The position numbers and the translations under genes are program-made. This document shows, piece after piece, positions 55,561-64,000 of a DNA stretch of 64,000 bases. The stretch comes from Polycladidibacter stylochi (GTDB lineage Bacteria > Pseudomonadota > Alphaproteobacteria > Rhizobiales > Stappiaceae). The stretch is taken from the NCBI RefSeq assembly GCF_001562055.1, contig NZ_LLWE01000005.1, positions 124,001 through 188,000 of the forward strand, read 5' to 3'. The notes under the pieces were generated by a model. It did not search any database. It saw only the letters and a list, made by a program, of their open reading frames with translations, and had not been told where the DNA came from. How positions within the stretch are numbered: position 1 is the stretch's first letter; each line of letters starts with the position of its first letter.

Positions 55561-55579
55561 TGTCATGAAAATCATGACA
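55561..55579. promoter_or_regulatory. Operator-like palindrome upstream of surf1
   Basis: TGTCATGA and TCATGACA are exact inverted 8-mers with three bases between, about 105 bases upstream of the surf1 start. It may be an operator or an RNA hairpin. Confidence 0.4.
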
Positions 55580-55802
55580 ACTTTTCAAACTACGTAAGGG
55601 TTCCTAGTAACAATAATAACGTCAAGAGCCTGACGCGTAGCTGAAATCTCTACAGCTTTCATTGTGAAATAATTGTTTTTCGCGATAATATTAATGAAAA
55701 ACATTGACAAATATTACATTATAGAAGAGCTAATTTGGCTAAAAACGGTTTTAAATTGGCTTTATTGTACGAAAATATCTAATAAATTTAAATGTACTAC
55801 AA

Positions 55803-55834
55803 GTTGTGGATGTTTTATTCAGGACACCCACAAC
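55803..55834 (-). terminator. Hairpin after coxC
   Basis: On the minus strand GTTGTGGGTGT pairs with ACATCCACAAC (11 pairs, one G-U) around a 10-base loop. It begins 14 bases after the coxC stop. Only TTGTAG follows, so termination strength is uncertain. Confidence 0.5.
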
Positions 55835-55847
55835 CATAGGTTTATGA

Positions 55848-56735
55848 CTAACCACCCCAAACATAAATGGCCGCAAATAGAAAGAGCCAAACTACATCAA
55901 CAAAGTGCCAATACCATGCTGCAGCCTCAAAACCAAAATGCTTTTGTGGAGTGAACTGGCCTGCACTGGCGCGTAACAAACATACCGCCAAGAAAATTGT
56001 ACCAACAATTACATGGAAGCCATGGAAGCCTGTGGCCATATAGAAAGTTGCACCATAGATATTATCACTCATCCCAAAAGCTGCGTGGGCATATTCGTAG
56101 CCTTGTAAAATTGAAAACAACACGCCTAAGACCACAGTAGAGGCCAAGCCCAACTTCAACCCATCCCTGTCGTTATGGATCAGTGCGTGATGTGCCCATG
56201 TTACTGTGGTACCCGATAACAAGAGGATCAATGTATTGATCAGCGGCAAGTGCCAAGGGTCAAAAGTCTCGATACCTTTCGGCGGCCAAACGCCACCGGT
56301 TACATCGACACGATCAAACTGGGCCGCTTCATTGACGAACAACGAGGCATCGAAGTACGCCCAAAACCATGCCACGAAGAACATTACCTCACTGGCAATA
56401 AACAGGATCATACCATAGCGCAGGTGGAGCGAAACAACGGGTGTATGATGTCCCTCAATAGATTCTTTAATGGTATCACGCCACCAAGCAAACATTGTGT
56501 AAAGCACCACAAGAAACCCAATTACAAACAGCCCCCAGCCTGTAAGGTTTAGAGCCGGAATACGTTCGCCTTGTGCATCCGTGAGAAAATAGAAGATCAA
56601 CTCTTCACCCGCTTGATAGCGCATGAGCGCTATGGCACCGAGAGCAAGAATAAATGTGCCGATTGAAGCCAGAAACGGCCAAGGGCTTGGGTCAATAATA
56701 TGATAATCGTGATTTTTATGTGATGCCTGTGCCAT
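55848..56735 (-). CDS. coxC: Cytochrome c oxidase subunit III
   Basis: A 295-residue subunit III of the aa3-type oxidase, with seven membrane helices. [20 protein letters not shown] is the usual start; [57 protein letters not shown] and [21 protein letters not shown] are conserved. It is last in coxB-coxA-ctaB-coxF-ctaG-coxC. Confidence 0.97.
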   Translation of the reverse strand: MAQASHKNHDYHIIDPSPWPFLASIGTFILALGAIALMRYQAGEELIFYFLTDAQGERIPALNLTGWGLFVIGFLVVLYTMFAWWRDTIKESIEGHHTPVVSLHLRYGMILFIASEVMFFVAWFWAYFDASLFVNEAAQFDRVDVTGGVWPPKGIETFDPWHLPLINTLILLLSGTTVTWAHHALIHNDRDGLKLGLASTVVLGVLFSILQGYEYAHAAFGMSDNIYGATFYMATGFHGFHVIVGTIFLAVCLLRASAGQFTPQKHFGFEAAAWYWHFVDVVWLFLFAAIYVWGG

Positions 56736-56802
56736 TATCTCTCCATTTGGCTGACCGCTGCTCCCTATTTTTGTCTCGCGGTGTCAGGTTGAATTCTCAC
56801 TT

Positions 56803-57462
56803 CTATAAGCTCTTGGCATTTTGATTTGGTTGGCGTTCGGGTTGTTCAACTTGCATTGCTGTTGCGTCTTGTTTCTTTTTAGTTTGCTGAGCACTCACAG
56901 GAAAGAAAGTATACGAGAGCGTTACCTCTTTCAGCTTGTCCAGAGTTTCGTCCTTGTCCATTTCCGGATCGATGTAAAACAGCAGAGGCATTTTCAAGGT
57001 TTCACCTGCTTGTAATGGCTGTTCGGTAAAGCAAAAACAATCGATCTTGTTAAAGTACGCGCCCATCTCATTTGGAAAGACGTTGAACGTTGAGGTGCCG
57101 GTTGTGGTATTTTCAGCCTGATTGTGCGCAAGATAGTTGACCTCGACCATCTGCCCCAGCTTCACATTGATAGTGCGCAGTTCCGGCTTGAATTGCCAAG
57201 GCAGCCCGCCAGCGGTATTGGCATCAAAACGCACCGTTATAATACGCTCACCTATCTGGGTTGCTTGCATATCAACTTGCTGCGGTGTGCCGCCAAAGCC
57301 AGTGACTTGGCAAAACAGCCGATATAACGGCACTGCCGCATAAGCCATTGCCACCATAACAACACAAAAACCCAAGCATACCAGCGCGACTTTGTTATTG
57401 CGCGCTTGCATTGCCGTTGCCGTTTCCTGTTTTTGTTGCGGGCAGTTTGGCGATATTGTCAT
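56803..57462 (-). CDS. ctaG: Cytochrome c oxidase assembly protein CtaG (Cox11)
   Basis: A 219-residue copper chaperone delivering copper to the CuB site of subunit I. One N-terminal membrane helix (VALVCLGFCVVMVAMAYAAVPLYRLFCQVTGFGG) is followed by a periplasmic beta domain with FNVFPNEMGAYFNKIDCFCFTEQPL, the CFCF copper motif, and FYIDPEMDKDETLDKLKEVTLSYTFF. The C-terminal tail is Gln- and Lys-rich. Confidence 0.95.
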   Translation of the reverse strand: MTISPNCPQQKQETATAMQARNNKVALVCLGFCVVMVAMAYAAVPLYRLFCQVTGFGGTPQQVDMQATQIGERIITVRFDANTAGGLPWQFKPELRTINVKLGQMVEVNYLAHNQAENTTTGTSTFNVFPNEMGAYFNKIDCFCFTEQPLQAGETLKMPLLFYIDPEMDKDETLDKLKEVTLSYTFFPVSAQQTKKKQDATAMQVEQPERQPNQNAKSL

Positions 57463-57497
57463 GCGTAAAACCGGTTCCTCCTGTAAGCCTACAGCGG

Positions 57498-57647
57498 CTA
57501 CTGCCCACTCAAAAAGACATTATGGCCAATCTTCAAAACTGTGATCAGGTAGAAAAGAATGACCAGTGCAGCAAGGCTCAAGCCGATGGCTAGCGAGCGG
57601 CTTTTTTGTGCCTTTTTGTGTTTCTCCATAGATAGTTTATTTGTCAT
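57498..57647 (-). CDS. Small CoxF-type membrane protein of the cox operon
   Basis: A 49-residue protein, missed by length cut-offs. It has a basic cytosolic start ([18 protein letters not shown]), one membrane helix ([23 protein letters not shown]) and a short NV-containing tail. Small proteins with this plan, a helix ending FYxxTxxKxGxNV, sit between ctaB and ctaG in other Hyphomicrobiales (recalled as CoxF). AGGAG is upstream, inside the end of ctaB, and the start overlaps the ctaB stop region at 57654. A GTG one codon earlier (57650) is possible. Its likely role is oxidase assembly. Confidence 0.78.
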   Translation of the reverse strand: MTNKLSMEKHKKAQKSRSLAIGLSLAALVILFYLITVLKIGHNVFLSGQ

Positions 57648-57653
57648 CACGGG

Positions 57654-58601
57654 CTAAACTCCTAGGTTAGTCAGAGCCATAAGCAACAGGCTTGCGAACA
57701 GGGCGGATAGGTAGATCAGCGAAAAACGGAATACTGAAACAGCCCTTGTTGTCATGGTGCTTTGGTGACGGGCATTGTATAGCTGCAAGGTTTTAAAGGC
57801 GAAGATGCCGCCTAAGACAAATGCCAATAAGCCATAAAGAGGTGAGGCAAACCCGGCCCAGAACGGCGCCATGCCAATGGGCCATAACACTACGGCATAG
57901 ACAACAATCTGCATACAGGTATTGGGTACACCCGCCACAACAGGCAACATGGGAACTTTGGCACGTTGATAATCTTTGTTTTTAAATAGAGCCAGCGCCC
58001 AGAAGTGTGGCGGTGTCCATGCAAAAATGATCAGGAAAAGCAGCGTGCTTTCGAGTGAAACCACACCGGTGACTGCCGCCCACCCCACAACGGGCGGCAA
58101 TGCACCGGCGGCCCCGCCAATAACAATATTTTGCGGTGTACGGCGCTTTAACCAGATGCTGTAAATTGCCACATAAAAGAAGATGGTAAATGCCAGCAGG
58201 AATGCGGCAGTCCAATTGGCGACCAATCCCAACACCAGTACAGAACCGACGGATAAAGAAAGGCCAAAGGCCAGCGCTTCTTGTTTGCTTACCCGCCCTG
58301 CAGGAATAGGTCGGTTTTGGGTGCGGGTCATAAGTGCATCGATATCCGCATCCCACCACATATTCAGTGCCCCAGATGCCCCTGCGCCAATGGCGATGCA
58401 CATAAGGGAGATTGCCTGTAACCCCCAAGGCATATTTGAGGGAGCCAGCACAATGGCGACAAGCGCAGTGAAAACCACCAAAGACATCACCCGCGGCTTT
58501 AGCAGGGCTATAAAGTCTGAAGCCTCGGCATAGCTAACGGTTTGCTCGGCTTGATTTTGCCCTGCTAATGCGACTTGCGGATACGCCTTGGGTGCCTGCA
58601 T
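57654..58601 (-). CDS. ctaB: Protoheme IX farnesyltransferase
   Basis: A 315-residue UbiA-type prenyltransferase (Cox10) that makes haem O, precursor of haem A. The first Asp-rich motif is [26 protein letters not shown]; the second region has [32 protein letters not shown]. About nine membrane helices. It lies between coxA and the small coxF-type gene. Confidence 0.96.
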   Translation of the reverse strand: MQAPKAYPQVALAGQNQAEQTVSYAEASDFIALLKPRVMSLVVFTALVAIVLAPSNMPWGLQAISLMCIAIGAGASGALNMWWDADIDALMTRTQNRPIPAGRVSKQEALAFGLSLSVGSVLVLGLVANWTAAFLLAFTIFFYVAIYSIWLKRRTPQNIVIGGAAGALPPVVGWAAVTGVVSLESTLLFLIIFAWTPPHFWALALFKNKDYQRAKVPMLPVVAGVPNTCMQIVVYAVVLWPIGMAPFWAGFASPLYGLLAFVLGGIFAFKTLQLYNARHQSTMTTRAVSVFRFSLIYLSALFASLLLMALTNLGV

Positions 58602-58685
58602 TTATCTACTCCCTTAATTACTCTTGATATCTTGACCTTTTTTACTTGCAGCGTGCCACTAGGGCGGCACGCTCGCATTGTGTCG

Positions 58686-60296
<1,611 letters not shown>

Positions 60297-60400
60297 TCAC
60301 CGCAGCTTTCACGTCGTCCTGCCCTAGCTCTTGGTTGTGTGCTTGATTGCGCCCACTCGCTTCAAAGGCCACGTCTGCCTGCTAAAGCTGCTGCCTTGAG

Positions 60401-61360
60401 CTATTGCGCTGTGGCAATTGCTAGGTTTTCATTTGTGACTTGCTGCGTTGGCGCTGTGTTGGTGCTCTTATGTGCAATCATCGATGCCAGCAGATCGTTC
60501 GCCTCATCAACATCGTTAATGGCCGCTTGCGACCACGCGGCGAATTGCTCTTTGGAAACAACCTGAACAGCGATGGGCATATAAGCATGACGGCTGCCGC
60601 AAAGCTCCGAACATTGGCCGTAGTACATGCCTGTCTCACGTGCATGGAACCAAGTTTCATTCAAACGGCCCGGCACTGCATCGACTTTGATACCAAAAGA
60701 CGGGACAGCAAATGAGTGGATGACATCTGAAGCGGTAACTTGCACCCTTACCGTGGTATCCACCGGAACCACCAGATTGTAGTCGGTTGCCAGCAAACGG
60801 GGCAGCTGCTCATCGCTCAGCCCTTTTTCCTGCTTCAAGGCTTCGCGGTCCTCATCCTCCAGCATGCTGCTATCAAGCGCGATTTCTTCAAGACCTTGCT
60901 GCGGATACTCGTAGCTCCAGTACCATGAGTGCCCCGTTGCTTTCACCGTGAGGTCATATTCTGGAATGTCCAACTCTTTGTAGAGAAGCCGAAATGATGG
61001 AACGGCTAGGACAACAAGTATCAATACTGGCACAACAGTCCACACTACCTCCAATAAGGTATTATGTGAAAAGCGCTTTGGGCTTTTGTTGGTTCGGCGG
61101 TTATAACGAAAAATGCAATAAAGAAGTAATCCGGCCACAAAAAGTGTAATGGCTGATACAATGATCAGCGTGAAATCATTAAACCAGCGTATATCATCCA
61201 TAACCGTTGTGGCTGCGGCCTGCATGCCCAGAGCGCCAGGTGTTGGCTGGCTGGCAAAAGCCGTACCCGTAGGCAGTGCGGCAAAACCGTATGCTAGAAA
61301 CCGTTTTCGCGATTTTAGGCTATTCAACTTTTGCTGTACCCAAATATCAAATGTGGTCAC
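60401..61360 (-). CDS. coxB: Cytochrome c oxidase subunit II
   Basis: A 319-residue CuA-bearing subunit. A signal peptide ends near AFA, two membrane helices follow (WFNDFTLIIVSAITLFVAGLLLY and TLLEVVWTVVPVLILVVLAVP), then the cupredoxin domain with GHSWYWSYEYP, DVIHSFAVPSFGIKVDAVPGR and the CuA ligands in GQCSELCGSRHAYMP. The GTG at 61360 with GAGGGAGC upstream is preferred; the frame continues to 61489 but the added part is not family-like. First gene of the operon. Confidence 0.95.
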   Translation of the reverse strand: MTTFDIWVQQKLNSLKSRKRFLAYGFAALPTGTAFASQPTPGALGMQAAATTVMDDIRWFNDFTLIIVSAITLFVAGLLLYCIFRYNRRTNKSPKRFSHNTLLEVVWTVVPVLILVVLAVPSFRLLYKELDIPEYDLTVKATGHSWYWSYEYPQQGLEEIALDSSMLEDEDREALKQEKGLSDEQLPRLLATDYNLVVPVDTTVRVQVTASDVIHSFAVPSFGIKVDAVPGRLNETWFHARETGMYYGQCSELCGSRHAYMPIAVQVVSKEQFAAWSQAAINDVDEANDLLASMIAHKSTNTAPTQQVTNENLAIATAQ

Positions 61361-62135
61361 TCGTTGAGCTCCCTCAGCTAGTGGGCACTGGCTCGTGATA
61401 TACGCCGCATAACTTATACAGCTACCTATTAGAGCTCTTATTGCCCGTCTCTCCCAGTCCTGCGATATATTAGCACACATAGCGCACATGCGCAGTTATA
61501 CTTATAAAAAGCGACAATTCGCCGCACCTTATTTTGATTAAAATCAATTATCACTCCATATGACCATAGTTTTTTGGTCTTAGGCAGTGCGCTTAAGGTA
61601 TTATTGACCAGCTGATTTTCGTAGGTTTATTCAAACAATTGATACGAAGGTCGTAAATACAAACAAATTCCAACAAGAAACTCTCATAATATTTATTCTC
61701 TACATTACAGATAGTTTTTTGCAACTAATGCTGTTGTATTGAGGCAAAGACCTTTCAACACACGGTTGTAGTTTTCTTGATTTGGCGATTACAAGAATCG
61801 TAAGCTGTGCATTTACAAGATAGCCAAGCTATGGCTTAAGCAACGTCCCAAGATTTTGTGGATTCCCGAGATTATAGGGGAGATAACCTGTAGCTTTGTT
61901 TGCTTCGCGCGAATTCAATATATGTCGGAATTTGAAAAGCACTTTTGATTTTGTCACATAAACAATCAGGTCATAAACCAGAGCCATGATACTGCGTGGC
62001 AGCCCTCAAATTGGCAATCTGTGTGCTGGTGCAATTTTTTAAGATTTTATTTTCACGGCATATTGCATTTTAAGAGTTTTCGGTTGATAGGATTCGAGTT
62101 GAATTTCTTTTTACCACTCTTACGGAGGGCGCGTT
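61361..62135. other. 775-base intergenic region between the cox operon and the IalB-family gene
   Basis: No protein or tRNA gene is seen. It should carry the divergent promoters of coxB and the IalB-family gene. The one clear element is the Fnr/FixK-type box at 61534-61547. Open frames such as 62021-62233 overlap the IalB-family gene in another frame and lack protein-like content. Confidence 0.55.
61534..61547. promoter_or_regulatory. Fnr/FixK/Anr-type box upstream of coxB
   Basis: TTGAT-TAAA-ATCAA is an exact match to the TTGAT-N4-ATCAA consensus of the Crp/Fnr family. It lies about 175 bases upstream of coxB and about 590 upstream of the IalB-family gene. It suggests that oxygen supply controls the aa3 oxidase operon. 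Confidence 0.65.
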
Positions 62136-62654
62136 TTGAAACACTTGAGCCTCAGTTTTCGCCAACTGGTTATGGGCTTTGCCGCTTTATTGCCATGCCT
62201 GCTAACCGCGCCAAGCGTTTACGCTCAAGGTGAGCTTAAAAACGCCTTTCACGACTGGCAAATGCGCTGTGATACGCCGCCGGGTGCACAATCCGAGCAA
62301 TGCGCCTTAATCCAGAATGTTTCGGCAGAAGATCGCGAGAATGTCGGTCTTTCGGTAATTGTTTTGAAAACAGCTGATAAACAGGGAACGATTTTACGCG
62401 TCCTCGCTCCGCTTGGGGTTTTACTGCCATCACAACTCGGATTATTTATTGATTCAAAAGAAATTGGCAGCGCACCGTTTATTCGCTGTTTGCCAAATGG
62501 CTGTGTGGCAGAAGTAATGTTACAACAACCATTGCTTGACCAGTTTAAAAAAGGTGAAAGTGCTACCTTTATCATTTTCCAAACACCTGAAGAAGGTATC
62601 GGCATACCGATTTCACTTAGTGGTTTCTCTAAGGGTTACGAGAGCCTACCCTAA
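62136..62654 (+). CDS. Invasion-associated locus B (IalB) family protein
   Basis: A 172-residue exported protein: a signal peptide ends VYAQ, then FHDWQMRCDTPPGAQSEQCALIQNV, RVLAPLGVLLPSQLGLFIDSKEIG and FIRCLPNGCVAEVMLQ, the IalB pattern with four cysteines. IalB of Bartonella affects erythrocyte invasion; most members occur in non-pathogens and their role is unknown. The start is TTG at 62136, six bases after GGAGGG; no ATG is well placed. Confidence 0.9.
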   Translation: MKHLSLSFRQLVMGFAALLPCLLTAPSVYAQGELKNAFHDWQMRCDTPPGAQSEQCALIQNVSAEDRENVGLSVIVLKTADKQGTILRVLAPLGVLLPSQLGLFIDSKEIGSAPFIRCLPNGCVAEVMLQQPLLDQFKKGESATFIIFQTPEEGIGIPISLSGFSKGYESLP

Positions 62655-62698
62655 GAGTTTGCAGTTCACATTATAATCAGTCGTCATGATTAAACGTT

Positions 62699-62724
62699 AA
62701 GGGTCGCAGGGGCGGCCCTTTTTT
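62699..62724 (+). terminator. Terminator of the IalB-family gene
   Basis: AAGGGTCGC pairs with GCGGCCCTT (one G-U) around AGGG, followed by a run of T. Confidence 0.88.
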
Positions 62725-62869
62725 ATTACTTGCGTTCATTATCATGCGCATAAACAGCTATTACTACACACAACCGTCTCTTTCTTATGCTCTTAGGTCG
62801 TGGTGTTGCTTGATATTCGTAGGAAAATTAGCCACAAGTGAACGCATATGTTTTTCGAGGAGATAATGG

Positions 62870-64000
62870 ATGTCCAGCTTGCCCGAGAGCCTACTTGATT
62901 CAGGTGAACTCAGCCTAGACGAAGCTTTAGAAGTAACCGCAAATGCGCTATCCGGGGCCGACGACGGTGAGCTTTTTGTTGAGTACAGCCAATCTGAAGC
63001 TCTGGTTTTTGACAATGGTAAGTTACGCTCCTCATCCTACAATAGTGGACAAGGTTTTGGCTTGCGTAGCGTTTGTGGTGAAGCAACAGGTTATGCCCAG
63101 TCTGGCGAGTTATCACTCGCCGCATTAAAGCGAGCTGCTGACGCGGTTTCGTCGGTTAAACTTGGGCATAGTGGCCAGTTATGTGTTGCTCCTGCAAGTG
63201 ATAACCACAAACTATATAGCAATGAGAACCCTCTAACTAGCCCTGACTTTGCCGAGAAAGTTGAACTGCTAAAGCAAATTGATGCTTATACTCGCGCTAA
63301 AGACCCGCGTGTAAAGCAAGTTACAGTTTCCATTTCCGGAAGTTGGCAAAAAATAGAGATTTTGCGTGCTTGCGGGCACCACATTCGTGATATTCGCCCG
63401 CTAGTGCGTATTGGTGTTTCTGTTGTTGTTGGCTCTGGAGACAAACAGGAAACCGGTAGCTATGGTATGGGCGGGCGTGAAGGCTTTAGTAAATTCATTG
63501 CCACGACATCATGGAAACATGCTGCCGATGAAGCAGTACGCCAAGCTCTTGTAAACCTTGACGCTATCCCAGCTCCTGCAGGTACATTCGATGTTGTACT
63601 TGGTAACGGCTGGAACGGTATTTTGCTGCACGAAGCCATTGGTCATGGCCTTGAAGGCGATGCCATTCGCATAAAAACCTCAGCATTTGCTGAACTCATG
63701 GGTGAGAAAATCGCCGCTGAGGGGGTGACCATTGTCGATGATGGCACGCTTGACCAACGGCGCGGCTCATTAAACTTTGACGATGAAGGCACGCCCACAC
63801 AGCGCACCACACTTATAGAAGACGGAAAACTTGTAGGGTTTATGCAAGATCGGCAAAATGCCCGTCTTATGGGGACTTTGAGTACTGGTAACGGACGACG
63901 CGAGTCCTATGCCCATGAGCCGATTCCACGTATGACCAACACCGTTATGTTGGGTGGAGACAAAGACCCGCAAGAAATCATCGAAAGTGTTCAAGACGGT
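62870..64000 (+). CDS. tldD: TldD metalloprotease (3' end outside window)
   Basis: The first 377 codons of a TldD protein (usually about 470-480 residues). TldD with TldE/PmbA forms a zinc protease that digests unfolded peptides and processes some peptide antibiotics. The zinc site LLHEAIGHGLEGDAIR (HExxxH) is visible, with SYGMGGREGF before it and RTTLIEDGKLVGFMQDRQNARLMG after it. The ATG at 62870 has GAGGAG seven bases upstream. The frame is open to the last base. Confidence 0.96.
   Translation, partial: MSSLPESLLDSGELSLDEALEVTANALSGADDGELFVEYSQSEALVFDNGKLRSSSYNSGQGFGLRSVCGEATGYAQSGELSLAALKRAADAVSSVKLGHSGQLCVAPASDNHKLYSNENPLTSPDFAEKVELLKQIDAYTRAKDPRVKQVTVSISGSWQKIEILRACGHHIRDIRPLVRIGVSVVVGSGDKQETGSYGMGGREGFSKFIATTSWKHAADEAVRQALVNLDAIPAPAGTFDVVLGNGWNGILLHEAIGHGLEGDAIRIKTSAFAELMGEKIAAEGVTIVDDGTLDQRRGSLNFDDEGTPTQRTTLIEDGKLVGFMQDRQNARLMGTLSTGNGRRESYAHEPIPRMTNTVMLGGDKDPQEIIESVQDG

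Larger units (their letters stand above)
55457..55847. other. AT-rich gap between coxC and surf1
   Basis: No gene is supported; an open frame at 55673-55954 runs antisense into coxC and has no ribosome site. The gap holds the coxC-distal hairpin (55803-55834) and a perfect palindrome TGTCATGA-AAA-TCATGACA (55561-55579). I recall that many relatives have a small DUF983 gene here; none is found. Confidence 0.55.

Noticed and set aside
55673-55954. Small plus-strand frame between surf1 and coxC
   Set aside because: It runs antisense into the end of coxC, is very AT-rich at its start and has no ribosome binding site.
62021-62233. Frame upstream of the IalB-family gene
   Set aside because: It overlaps the real gene in another frame and shows no protein-like pattern.

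Overview
The window is chromosomal DNA of an alphaproteobacterium, most likely of the order Hyphomicrobiales (Rhizobiales). The evidence is the gene neighbourhoods: tldD - ialB-type gene - coxBA-ctaB-coxF-ctaG-coxC - surf1; yqgE - DsbD-N-like - peroxiredoxin; ispH-thrB-rnhA; thrC - M16 peptidase - GNAT; mutY - DUF721 - dsbA - smc; a membrane-sector ATP synthase operon atpI-B-E-F'-F separate from the F1 genes; and a CcrM adenine methyltransferase. G+C is a little under half by eye, low for the order. A marine, host-associated lineage such as a Pseudovibrio relative would fit, but that is a guess.

Layout. 1-1053: 3' part of glyS. 1.2-9.0 kb: DUF962 membrane protein, an AT-rich stretch with an unknown secreted protein, malic enzyme (maeB), a GT2-like protein divergent from a PA0069-type radical SAM gene with LexA-type boxes, and two tandem secreted paralogues sharing a structured leader. 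9.2-14 kb: rnhB, a VOC protein, an unknown membrane-anchored protein and the ATP synthase F0 operon. 14-22 kb: smc, two DsbA-like oxidoreductases, an Omp19/Inh-like lipoprotein, a DUF721 (DciA-like) protein and mutY. 22-29.6 kb: a gene resembling Salmonella-type type III effectors, amn, a secreted glycerophosphodiesterase, two DJ-1/PfpI paralogues and ccrM. 29.8-35.6 kb: a PhoX-type phosphatase, tyrS with a structured leader, and two convergent glycosyltransferases (GT11, GT61). 35.7-40.7 kb: glycine cleavage operon gcvT-H-PA-PB under a tandem glycine riboswitch. 40.8-45.2 kb: a lipoprotein, ispH, thrB, rnhA and a diacylglycerol-kinase-fold protein. 45.3-54.3 kb: an EAL/GGDEF membrane protein, GNAT, M16 peptidase, thrC, yqgE, a DsbD-N-like protein and a peroxiredoxin. 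54.4-62.7 kb: surf1 and the aa3-type cytochrome c oxidase operon with an Fnr/FixK-type box upstream, then an IalB-family gene. 62.9 kb to the end: tldD, cut by the window.

Most genes are housekeeping. The accessory signals that stand out are the effector-like gene (22342-23247), the two secreted paralogues whose leader hairpin shows a compensatory base-pair change (7711-9039), the LexA-type direct repeats at 6073-6098, the tyrS leader that can hide its own ribosome binding site, and a possible small RNA upstream of ispH. No tRNA, rRNA, CRISPR array, insertion sequence or phage gene was recognised.
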